A stretch of 64,000 nt of DNA, from assembly GCA_019120125.1 (NCBI GenBank), contig DWVR01000046.1, positions 33,149 to 97,148 of the forward strand. The letters are read 5' to 3'. The notes below the pieces were generated by a model. The model did not search any database. It was not told where the DNA came from and worked only from the letters and a program-made list of their open reading frames with translations. The translations under genes were made by a program, and so were the position numbers. The stretch comes from Candidatus Phocaeicola excrementigallinarum (GTDB lineage: Bacteria > Bacteroidota > Bacteroidia > Bacteroidales > Bacteroidaceae). Each line of letters begins with the position of its first letter. Within the stretch, counting starts at the first letter, position 1. This document shows, in pieces, positions 34,306-41,079 of the stretch.

Positions 34306-34779
34306 TTATACCGTCAGATCATTCTCTTCCTGCATGCGGATGCCTATATGGAACACACACCCTATGAATCCGATGAAGCATCCCAACAGAAGGAAGAAGT
34401 CGTGCGAACGAACAATGGCAAGGCTTCCTTCGGGAACTGTATGAAGCAAGTATATTTGTATGAATCCGTTCAGCATTACGGCAAGGCCGATGAGCTGGAT
34501 ATAATTGGCATTGGCTTTCACAAACACCTTCCCTTTCCGCACATTCCACATGATGGCGAGCACCATTACGGCACAAAACACCATCACGCAGATAGTGACG
34601 CTCTCCACGACGGCAGGCCAGAAAAGCGGATTCGTGCTGCCCTGCGCCAACTCATGCGCCAAATCCTGATTCGCAAAAACGCCCAACAACAAAAGGCATA
34701 CGGAAATGATTATCAGGCAATACATCTGCAATTCCTGCAACGAGCCCGCATGTCTTGATGTTTTCTTGATTGAAGTCAT
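34306..34779 (-). CDS. DUF2975-like four-helix membrane protein (short paralogue)
   Basis: 157 aa with four hydrophobic segments (about 19-36, 55-76, 92-110, 124-145). The C-terminus RMQEENDLTV is nearly the same as that of its neighbour (RIKEENDLTI), and the helix order matches DUF2975, a family of small membrane proteins co-encoded with XRE regulators. Function unknown; a membrane sensor or inhibitor controlling the XRE protein is plausible. Sits 42 bp from the upstream paralogue. Confidence 0.75.
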   Translation of the reverse strand: MTSIKKTSRHAGSLQELQMYCLIIISVCLLLLGVFANQDLAHELAQGSTNPLFWPAVVESVTICVMVFCAVMVLAIMWNVRKGKVFVKANANYIQLIGLAVMLNGFIQIYLLHTVPEGSLAIVRSHDFFLLLGCFIGFIGCVFHIGIRMQEENDLTV

Positions 34780-34820
34780 AATCTATCCCTCCTCATTTTA
34801 ATTTTGTGGTAACACAGTTT

Positions 34821-35429
34821 TTATATCGTCAAATCATTTTCTTCCTTGATGCGGACCGCCTGGGAAAAGATTTCGGTCAGAAGCACCAAAACCAGCATGA
34901 GCACCCACGAATATTTCAGATGGAAGTCACTGAACACATAGTCTGAAGAGACCAGCTCCCGCACCGCGCTCCGGTAAAGCAGATAACGCTGCAGCTCGAA
35001 AAGTGCGGACGACACCACCACGGGATAAATAAAGAAACGGAGACGGCGCATGTTCTTGCGGGTCAGAATCTCACCCTTGCTGACAGAGACCAGCAGGCGG
35101 ACCAGACAATAGAACCCATATATGCAAAGCAACAGAAACGGGAACACGGCAAAGACCATGTAGTCTCCGGCACCGTGCGAAATGTAGGTGTTTATGCTCC
35201 CCGGCTCGCAGGGCACCGCACACTGCATCGCCCGGTTGAACAGACTGTCGGGTGTCACCCCTTCCTTATATCCCCTGACCGGCAGGGAAACCGAACTGAG
35301 CTCCTGAGGCAATGAAGGATAATCATCCACACTGTTCCAGCCGTCCACAAAACCGGGCGTAAACTCTTTCACCACATTCCATACAAGTGCCAGAATTACA
35401 ATAATTCCCAAAATACGTATTGTTCTCAT
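34821..35429 (-). CDS. DUF2975-like membrane protein (long paralogue)
   Basis: 202 aa. It has an N-terminal membrane helix (about 4-20), an extracytoplasmic loop of about 70 residues (SSVSLPVRGYKEGVTPDSLF, with AMQCAVPCEP that could form a disulfide), then three further helices (about 90-112, 130-150, 172-192). Ends RIKEENDLTI, shared with the downstream gene. The loop makes it the likelier of the two to sense something outside. Function unknown. Confidence 0.75.
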   Translation of the reverse strand: MRTIRILGIIVILALVWNVVKEFTPGFVDGWNSVDDYPSLPQELSSVSLPVRGYKEGVTPDSLFNRAMQCAVPCEPGSINTYISHGAGDYMVFAVFPFLLLCIYGFYCLVRLLVSVSKGEILTRKNMRRLRFFIYPVVVSSALFELQRYLLYRSAVRELVSSDYVFSDFHLKYSWVLMLVLVLLTEIFSQAVRIKEENDLTI

Positions 35430-35476
35430 AACTCGATGTTGTTGTCAGTTATTTTTTACATCACTAAATTCCACTC

Positions 35477-35893
35477 TCACTTTTTCACCTCTGTCAGCAA
35501 CAGGTCGTCCGGCATATCCAGACAATGCACCACCGACTGGCAGTTCTGGCTGAACGACTCCGTCTGCTTGTCCCATTCGGCGTAATCGATCAGACAGACA
35601 TTGCCGTCGGAAATGTAATTCAGCAGATACGCCGGACTCCATGAACAGTCTGACGGGTTCCAGCGGTAAGCCTTCTTCTGGGCAAGGTTTCCGTCAGCGT
35701 CATAACCGTACACATACCGCAGCCTCGGAGTGATTGAGACACCGTCCGCATTCAGCGTGGAAACGGTCAGCTCGTTTCCGTTCTCCCCATACACGAAAAC
35801 CTTTCTGGCCTCAGCGTCGGGAACAGCGGTAAAACTCATGAACAAAGCAGCCACGGCTGCGATTACGGTACGTTTTGCAAATGTCTTTCTCAT
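35477..35893 (-). CDS. DUF3836-like secreted protein
   Basis: 138 aa. Signal peptide (about 1-29, VIAAVAALFMSFTAVPDAEA) then a short beta-rich domain with YGENGNELTVSTLN, RYVYGYDADGNLAQKKAYRW and LLNYISDGNVCLIDYAEWDK; the repeated Y-x-YDADGN pattern resembles DUF3836 proteins of Bacteroides, which look like YD-repeat-type units. It is the first gene of the XRE/DUF2975 operon and therefore exported cargo or a signal for the membrane partners. Function unknown. Confidence 0.72.
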   Translation of the reverse strand: MRKTFAKRTVIAAVAALFMSFTAVPDAEARKVFVYGENGNELTVSTLNADGVSITPRLRYVYGYDADGNLAQKKAYRWNPSDCSWSPAYLLNYISDGNVCLIDYAEWDKQTESFSQNCQSVVHCLDMPDDLLLTEVKK

Positions 35894-35952
35894 AATTGTA
35901 AGCGTCTTATACGTTAATATTTTATTTACTTTTCTCTGTTCTCAATAATTAT

Positions 35953-35969
35953 TTATCGTTTTTCGATAT
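35953..35969. promoter_or_regulatory. Proximal palindrome TATCG-T5-CGATA (putative operator)
   Basis: Arms TATCG and CGATA flank a T5 spacer (centre 35961), directly downstream of the -7 element and covering the predicted transcript start. A second copy lies 65 bp away. Confidence 0.65.
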
Positions 35970-35970
35970 G

Positions 35971-36001
35971 CAAATGTAGACATAATTTTTGAACCGTCAA
36001 A
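35971..36001 (-). promoter_or_regulatory. Promoter of the DUF3836-DUF2975-XRE operon
   Basis: Minus-strand TTTG (35998-36001) and TACATTTG (35971-35978) are separated by 19 bp, a full consensus pair. It lies between the two palindromes. Confidence 0.75.
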
Positions 36002-36015
36002 GAAAAACAAGAAAA

Positions 36016-36036
36016 AATTATCGTTTTTCGATAATT
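36016..36036. promoter_or_regulatory. Distal palindrome AATTATCG-T5-CGATAATT (putative operator)
   Basis: Perfect 8-bp arms around a T5 spacer (centre 36026), 15 bp upstream of the -33 element. Same core and spacer as the proximal copy, about six helical turns away. Confidence 0.7.
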
Positions 36037-36146
36037 TATCCATAAAAACCGGGAATACGGCTCCAGAACCGCCGGAGGGAGGGCCGGACGCACAGAAAAA
36101 GTCGAGAAAAAACACGGGAACAAAAAGTTTATCCGGACAGAAATGC

Positions 36147-36154
36147 TATTTTTG
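36147..36154 (+). promoter_or_regulatory. -7 element TATTTTTG for the GH3 gene
   Basis: TATTTTTG lies 22 bp upstream of the chosen ATG; the ORF-track ATG (36143) precedes it and is rejected. Confidence 0.55.
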
Positions 36155-36175
36155 CCTGACAAAAAGACAATACAC

Positions 36176-38584
36176 ATGAAAACGACACATTTGACCGGGC
36201 TCCTGCTGCTCCTACTCGGAACGGCAGCACCCACACAGGCACATCAGGAGAATATCTACCATGAGGGATGGACCGACTTCAACAAGAACGGAAAGATGGA
36301 CGTGTACGAGAACCCCCAGGCACCCATCGACGCACGTGTCAGCGACCTGCTGTCACAGATGACCGTCGAGGAAAAGACCTGCCAGCTCGCCACACTCTAC
36401 GGCTACGGAAGAATCCTGCAGGACTCGCTCCCCACACCCGGATGGAAAAACGAGATCTGGAAAGACGGCATCGCCAACATCGACGAGATGCTGAACGGAG
36501 TGGGCGGAAAGTCGAGACGCGTGGAAGACATGCTGTATCCTTTCAGCAACCACGCTGAAGCCATCAACCGGATACAGCGATGGTTCGTGGAGGAGACACG
36601 GCTCGGCATTCCGGTGGACTTCTCCAATGAAGGAATCCACGGACTGAACCACACGAAAGCGACTCCCCTGCCGGCCCCCATCGCCGTCGGAAGCACATGG
36701 AACAAGGAACTGGTGCGGCAGGCCGGGACCATCATCGGAACAGAGGCCAGGGCGCTGGGATACACCAACGTCTACGCCCCCATCCTCGACATCGTGCGCG
36801 ACCCGCGCTGGGGACGCACACTGGAATGCTATGGTGAGGAGCCTTACCTCATCGCCACTCTGGGCAAGGAAATGGTGGAGGGAATCCAGTCACAGGGAGT
36901 GGCCTCCACACTGAAGCATTACGCCGTATACAGCGTGCCCAAAGGCGGACGCGACGGAAACTGCCGGACCGACCCGCATGTGGCTCCGCGCGAGCTTCAC
37001 CAGCTTTACCTCTATCCTTTCAAGAAAGTGATCCGCGAGGCGCATCCCCTCGGCGTGATGAGCAGCTACAACGACTGGGACGGAGTCCCCATCACGGCCA
37101 GCCATTATTTCCTCACGGAACTGCTGCGCGAGGAATACGGATTCGACGGATATGTGGTGAGCGACAGCGAGGCCGTGGAGTATGTGGAAAGCAAGCACCA
37201 TGTGGCCGACAGCTACGAGGAGGCCGTGAGACAGGTGCTCGAGGCAGGACTGAACGTACGCACGAACTTCACCCCTCCTTCCGACTTCATCCTGCCGGTG
37301 CGCCGCCTGATTGAGGAGAAAAGAATATCAATGGAAACCATCGACAAGCGTGTGGCCGAGGTACTGAGGGTGAAATTCCGCCTCGGACTCTTCGACCGTC
37401 CGTATGCCGACCCCTCAAAAGCCGACAAGGCGGGAGGGTTCAGCCGCAACCTTGATTTCGTCAGGGAAATACAGGCCCAGTCACTGGTCCTGCTGAAAAA
37501 CGAGGACAGCCTGCTTCCGCTCGACCGGAACAAGGTGCGCCGCGTGCTGGTCACCGGTCCCCTGGCCGACGAGAGCAATTTCATGGAAAGCCGTTACGGA
37601 CCCAACAGGCTGGACAAGGTGACCATTCTCGACGGCCTGCGGAAGTATCTGAAAGGAAAAGCGGAAGTGACATACTCAAAAGGATGTGAGGTGACGGACA
37701 AGGGATGGCCCTACACGGAAATCCTGCCCGCGCCAATGACCGAAGAAGAACAGGCGGGCATCAGTGAGGCGGTGAAGGCCGCCGCCGGATGCGACGTGAT
37801 TGTCGCCGTACTCGGAGAAAGCGAATACGAGACCGGAGAAAGCCGCTCACGCACGTCACTCTCCCTGCCCGGACGTCAGCAACAGCTGCTGGAGGCACTG
37901 CACGCCACCGGAAAGCCCGTCGTACTGGTGCTCGTCAACGGACAGCCTCTGACCGTCAACTGGGCCGACGCCCACATCCCGGCCATTCTGGAAAGCTGGT
38001 TCCCCGGCTGCCAGGGAGGAACGGTCATTGCAGAGACCTTGTTCGGCGAGCACAATCCGGGAGGAAAACTGACCGTGACTTTCCCGAAAACAGTGGGACA
38101 GATAGAGCTGAACTTCCCGTTCAAGCCAGGCTCACAGGCCGGCCAGCCACAGGCCGGTCCGAACGGAAGCGGAGCCACCAGAGTGACCGGAGAGCTGTAC
38201 CCCTTCGGCTATGGTCTGAGCTACACCACCTTTGAATACTCCGGCCTCAAGGTCACTCCGCTGAGGCAACCGACCCAAGGGAACTATACCGTCACATTCA
38301 ATGTGACCAACACCGGGAAAAGGAGCGGCGACGAGATAGTCCAGCTGTACGTGCGCGACAAGGTGAGCAGCGTCATCACCTACGACTCCCAGCTCCGCGG
38401 ATTCGAGCGCGTGGCCCTGCAGCCCGGAGAGACGAAAGGAGTGACCTTCACGCTGACACCCGACGACCTGCAGCTGCTGGACCGCCACATGGAATGGACC
38501 GTAGAGCCGGGCGAGTTCGAGATCATGATAGGAGCCTCCAGCAAGGACATACGGCTGACGGAGACCGTCACCGCACTGCCCTGA
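36176..38584 (+). CDS. Glycoside hydrolase family 3 (beta-glucosidase/beta-xylosidase type)
   Basis: 802 aa from the ATG at 36176, with a signal peptide (KTTHLTGLLLLLLGTAAPTQA). After a short calcium-loop-like stretch (DFNKNGKMDVYENP) comes the GH3 TIM barrel (about 60-400: DFSNEGIHGLNHTKATPLPAPIA, KHYAVYSVPKGGRDG) with the nucleophile Asp in GYVVSDSEAVE near residue 330, then the alpha/beta sandwich domain (LVLLKNEDSLLPL, VAVLGESEYETGESRSR) and a C-terminal fibronectin III-like domain (GDEIVQLYVRD). It removes beta-linked glucose or xylose from oligosaccharide ends in the periplasm. No SusC/D pair adjoins, so it is outside an obvious polysaccharide locus. Confidence 0.92.
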   Translation: MKTTHLTGLLLLLLGTAAPTQAHQENIYHEGWTDFNKNGKMDVYENPQAPIDARVSDLLSQMTVEEKTCQLATLYGYGRILQDSLPTPGWKNEIWKDGIANIDEMLNGVGGKSRRVEDMLYPFSNHAEAINRIQRWFVEETRLGIPVDFSNEGIHGLNHTKATPLPAPIAVGSTWNKELVRQAGTIIGTEARALGYTNVYAPILDIVRDPRWGRTLECYGEEPYLIATLGKEMVEGIQSQGVASTLKHYAVYSVPKGGRDGNCRTDPHVAPRELHQLYLYPFKKVIREAHPLGVMSSYNDWDGVPITASHYFLTELLREEYGFDGYVVSDSEAVEYVESKHHVADSYEEAVRQVLEAGLNVRTNFTPPSDFILPVRRLIEEKRISMETIDKRVAEVLRVKFRLGLFDRPYADPSKADKAGGFSRNLDFVREIQAQSLVLLKNEDSLLPLDRNKVRRVLVTGPLADESNFMESRYGPNRLDKVTILDGLRKYLKGKAEVTYSKGCEVTDKGWPYTEILPAPMTEEEQAGISEAVKAAAGCDVIVAVLGESEYETGESRSRTSLSLPGRQQQLLEALHATGKPVVLVLVNGQPLTVNWADAHIPAILESWFPGCQGGTVIAETLFGEHNPGGKLTVTFPKTVGQIELNFPFKPGSQAGQPQAGPNGSGATRVTGELYPFGYGLSYTTFEYSGLKVTPLRQPTQGNYTVTFNVTNTGKRSGDEIVQLYVRDKVSSVITYDSQLRGFERVALQPGETKGVTFTLTPDDLQLLDRHMEWTVEPGEFEIMIGASSKDIRLTETVTALP

Positions 38585-38653
38585 ACCAGATTTATTCGTA
38601 TGAGTTATAGAGGCTGTTTCGATTTTCCGCTAAAGTCACATTGACGGGACCAG

Positions 38654-38716
38654 GGAAAAGAGAGAGAGGAACGGAGAACCGCCGCAGGGCAGTCGTCCGT
38701 TCCTCTCTCTTCATTC
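38654..38716. repeat. Hairpin repeat, copy 1 (left flank of islet)
   Basis: A 15-bp perfect stem (38661-38675 with 38696-38710) encloses a 20-nt loop beginning GAACCGCCGCAGGGCA. A 26-nt core (38666-38691) is identical to copy 2 at 41017-41042, in the same orientation. Confidence 0.8.
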
Positions 38717-38734
38717 GTCACTATAAACTAACGT

Positions 38735-38742
38735 TAACTTTG
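38735..38742 (+). promoter_or_regulatory. -7 element TAACTTTG ahead of a 53-codon ORF
   Basis: TAACTTTG fits TAnnTTTG. It predicts a start near 38749, 34 nt before the ATG of the small ORF. No TTTG at -33. Confidence 0.5.
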
Positions 38743-38782
38743 CATACACAAATACAAAATTCAAAACTAAAAAACAGATTTC

Positions 38783-38944
38783 ATGAAAGGACGTCAAATC
38801 ACATTGGCACCTGCCGGATTCACCGACCCTGACGCACGTCCTTCGGATAGTCAAACGGTTTTGGGCGGCTCCCGATTCGATATGAGCCATATCACTTTCC
38901 AGTCCTATGCAGGTGGGACTGCAGTCCTACCCTATTGGGATTAA
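38783..38944 (+). CDS. Small ORF of unknown function (53 aa), possible peptide precursor
   Basis: Too short for the ORF track. It encodes MKGRQITLAPAGF... and ends ...TAVLPYWD. It has a good -7 element at the usual distance, and codon use looks like neighbouring genes. Residues 26-29 (VLGG) resemble a double-glycine leader cleavage site, leaving a 24-residue tail rich in aromatic and small residues. There are no export or modification genes beside it except an M50-like membrane protease on the other strand. It may also be the stranded 5' end of a gene lost when the neighbouring IS remnants rearranged. Family not recognised. Confidence 0.4.
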   Translation: MKGRQITLAPAGFTDPDARPSDSQTVLGGSRFDMSHITFQSYAGGTAVLPYWD

Positions 38945-39000
38945 GGGAGGACTGGCATACCAAGCACAGAGCATCCATATAGATAATCCTGTTTGAAAGC

Positions 39001-40143
39001 TTAACATTGAGAAAGCAACGATTCCATCAGGGCGAGATCCATATTCACTTCGCCCTGCATCAAGTAACTCTCCCGCTTTGTTTTCACGGTGCGGTAGATT
39101 CCTTCCGCCTTTTCTTTATCGTGCTCCATATACAAGGCTATCGCGAAAAGCTGGCGTTGCTTGGAACTGCTCACCTTGCTATATGTCCGGATATATGCCA
39201 CTAATTTGTCGGTGGCTAGTTCGCGGGCACGTTCCTCCTTTCCTATGACCAATGCGGTAAAAAGCAGTTCGGCTTCCGCCTCTTGCTTCAAGATACCTAC
39301 CAGTTCCTTACTTTGGCTTACCGCTTCTTCCAGTCGGACGTAGGCTTCCTCCCACTCTTCCCGGTCTTGCATCCGCGAGATTTCCATCAATGCTATGGTC
39401 GCTTGCAACATATCGCTATAATCTATTTTCCCTTCCAGACGGAACCAAGATTCAGGCATCTCCTTCGGACGCATCCCTTCCTGTATCAACGCGTTTATCC
39501 GAAGCTGGAGGACGAGGGCTCGTTTGGTGCCGGGATTCCGCTTCAAGAGACGGAGCGAATACGCATCGTTTCCGATGCCACCCATTTTCATCGGGATTCC
39601 GTTGAGCAAGCCCAAGAAAACCCCTATCCCCATAAACTGAATGAGAAACATTTTCCATAAAAACGGCATACCGTCTATACATAAAAACGGGAACAATGCC
39701 GCAAATGCCGCCAGGAAATTCATCGCTACCCCACCTATACTATATAAGGTAACAGGAATCTCTTCATCGGACTTTTCGGGAGGCGCCAGCAAGCATTGAC
39801 CACCCGTCCCGCTCACGCTAAAGCGTTTCATGCGCACCTTCCCGCCTTGGCGTATCCATGTAAGGCTGAAAATTCGGAACGACACGAAGCGGTATCCCGA
39901 AACCAATCCGCAAATCAAATGCCCCGCTTCGTGCAGGATGACTTGCAGGGAAACGGCTATCAGGAAGAAAGCCAATGAAAGCAACGGAATGCCTATCACC
40001 TCCATCGCATTGAGCCGCAAAAACTTCCCGATATATTCCGAGAAAGAGATACCGCCAAACAACATTAGCCCCGCTCCTGCTACAATAAGCCCTGCCAAGA
40101 TACCTATCAAGAACCCGCCTACAATTTTCAATACATGTTTCAT
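39001..40143 (-). CDS. M50-like membrane zinc metalloprotease (site-2 protease fold)
   Basis: 380 aa. The N-terminal 200 residues contain about six membrane segments; HEAGH at about 71-75 (LQVILHEAGHLICGLVSGYR) is the M50 zinc motif inside a helix, and a later helix has NFLAAFAALFPF and LNGIPMKMGG in place of the usual third ligand motif (NxxPxxxxDG), here without a clear Asp. The last 170 residues are soluble helices rich in Glu and Arg, possibly TPR-like. It could cleave membrane-embedded substrates or be a non-proteolytic relative. The DNA looks more AT-rich than its neighbours and the gene lies in a repeat-flanked islet, suggesting acquisition. Confidence 0.75.
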   Translation of the reverse strand: MKHVLKIVGGFLIGILAGLIVAGAGLMLFGGISFSEYIGKFLRLNAMEVIGIPLLSLAFFLIAVSLQVILHEAGHLICGLVSGYRFVSFRIFSLTWIRQGGKVRMKRFSVSGTGGQCLLAPPEKSDEEIPVTLYSIGGVAMNFLAAFAALFPFLCIDGMPFLWKMFLIQFMGIGVFLGLLNGIPMKMGGIGNDAYSLRLLKRNPGTKRALVLQLRINALIQEGMRPKEMPESWFRLEGKIDYSDMLQATIALMEISRMQDREEWEEAYVRLEEAVSQSKELVGILKQEAEAELLFTALVIGKEERARELATDKLVAYIRTYSKVSSSKQRQLFAIALYMEHDKEKAEGIYRTVKTKRESYLMQGEVNMDLALMESLLSQC

Positions 40144-40264
40144 TGCTTATAATATAACGTGATTTCGATATGAAGATTGAAATTATCTATTTGAAAATTA
40201 GAAACATAACGATAAAAGCATTAGATTTATAGTGTCCAATTATAACATTTAAGCGATTACCACT

Positions 40265-40682
40265 ATGTTCTCAGAGGCTAAAGTTACGGAGATTTACCCG
40301 ATGGCCGATGATTTTTGCAAGGAATTTGCCAAAACACAGGAAAAATATATGATTGAAGACAAGAATCATAAGCATCGGAACAAGCCGAACGTGGAAAATG
40401 CTCCATGGGATGGTTCTTCGGGGTTAAACTTCACCTGATCATCAATGACAAGGGTGAAATCCTTAATTTCATGTTTACACCAGGCAATGTGGATGACCGC
40501 GAACCGTTGAAACAGAAAAAGTTCCTGGAGAATATAAAAGGAAAACCCTGTGCGGACAAGGGATATATCGGGAAAACCCTGTTCGAGAACCTATTCCTTA
40601 ACGGCATACAGTTGATAACCAAAGTGAAGAACAACATGAAGAACTCCCTAATGAACGTAGCGGACAATATCATAACCTATGG
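40265..40682 (+). pseudogene. IS982-family transposase remnant
   Basis: Two pieces of one transposase are joined by an internal deletion and frameshift near 40390. The N-terminal piece (VTEIYPMADDFCKEFAK ... HKHRNKPN) stops where the DDE core should begin; the second (GKCSMGWFFGVKLHLIINDK, TPGNVDDREPL, DKGYIGKTLF, NGIQLITKVKNNMK) is the C-terminal DDE region in a different frame. It runs straight into an IS1634-type fragment. The element is not functional; terminal inverted repeats were not identified. Confidence 0.8.
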
Positions 40683-40997
40683 CATGTCGAAAGGGCTTTC
40701 CGCATCTCAAAATCGAAGATAGAGATACGGCCTATGTTCCACTTCACCCACCGCAGGATAAAGGCACATGTATGCATCTGTTTTGTGGTGTTGAAAGTTT
40801 ATAAGGAACTGGAGAGATTACTGAAATTATCCAATATCAATATGAGTGTCGACAAGGTTTTGGCACTTGCGCAGACGATTGTAACAATACAGATGACACT
40901 GCCCGAAAACAAACAGGTAATCAATCGAACTATACAGATGAAACGGCATCAACGTATCGCGCCATTATTCTCTGATGGTTTTTGGGGTACGCACTGA
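40683..40997 (+). pseudogene. IS1634-like transposase C-terminal remnant
   Basis: From about 40683 the frame reads HVERAFRISKSKIEIRPMFH and continues FTHRRIKAHVCICF...KVYKELERLL to FSDGFWGTH and a stop. This matches the C-terminal end of IS1634 (IS4-superfamily) transposases as I remember them. Only the last hundred or so residues remain, abutting the IS982 relic, so at least two insertions or a recombination have happened at this spot. Confidence 0.7.
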
Positions 40998-41005
40998 CGA
41001 AATCA

Positions 41006-41078
41006 GGAAAAAGAGTGAGGAACGGAGAACCGCCGCAGGGCAATTCCTCATTCCTCACTCTTCATTCTTCACTCTTCA
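41006..41078. repeat. Hairpin repeat, copy 2 (right flank of islet)
   Basis: A 12-bp stem (41011-41022 with 41051-41062) encloses a loop that includes the 26-nt core shared with copy 1. One stem pair is A-T in copy 1 and T-A here, a compensated change. It also contains TTCATTCTTCACTCTTCATT, a motif often seen between Bacteroidetes genes, and touches the carB stop. Confidence 0.8.
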
Positions 41079-41079
41079 T

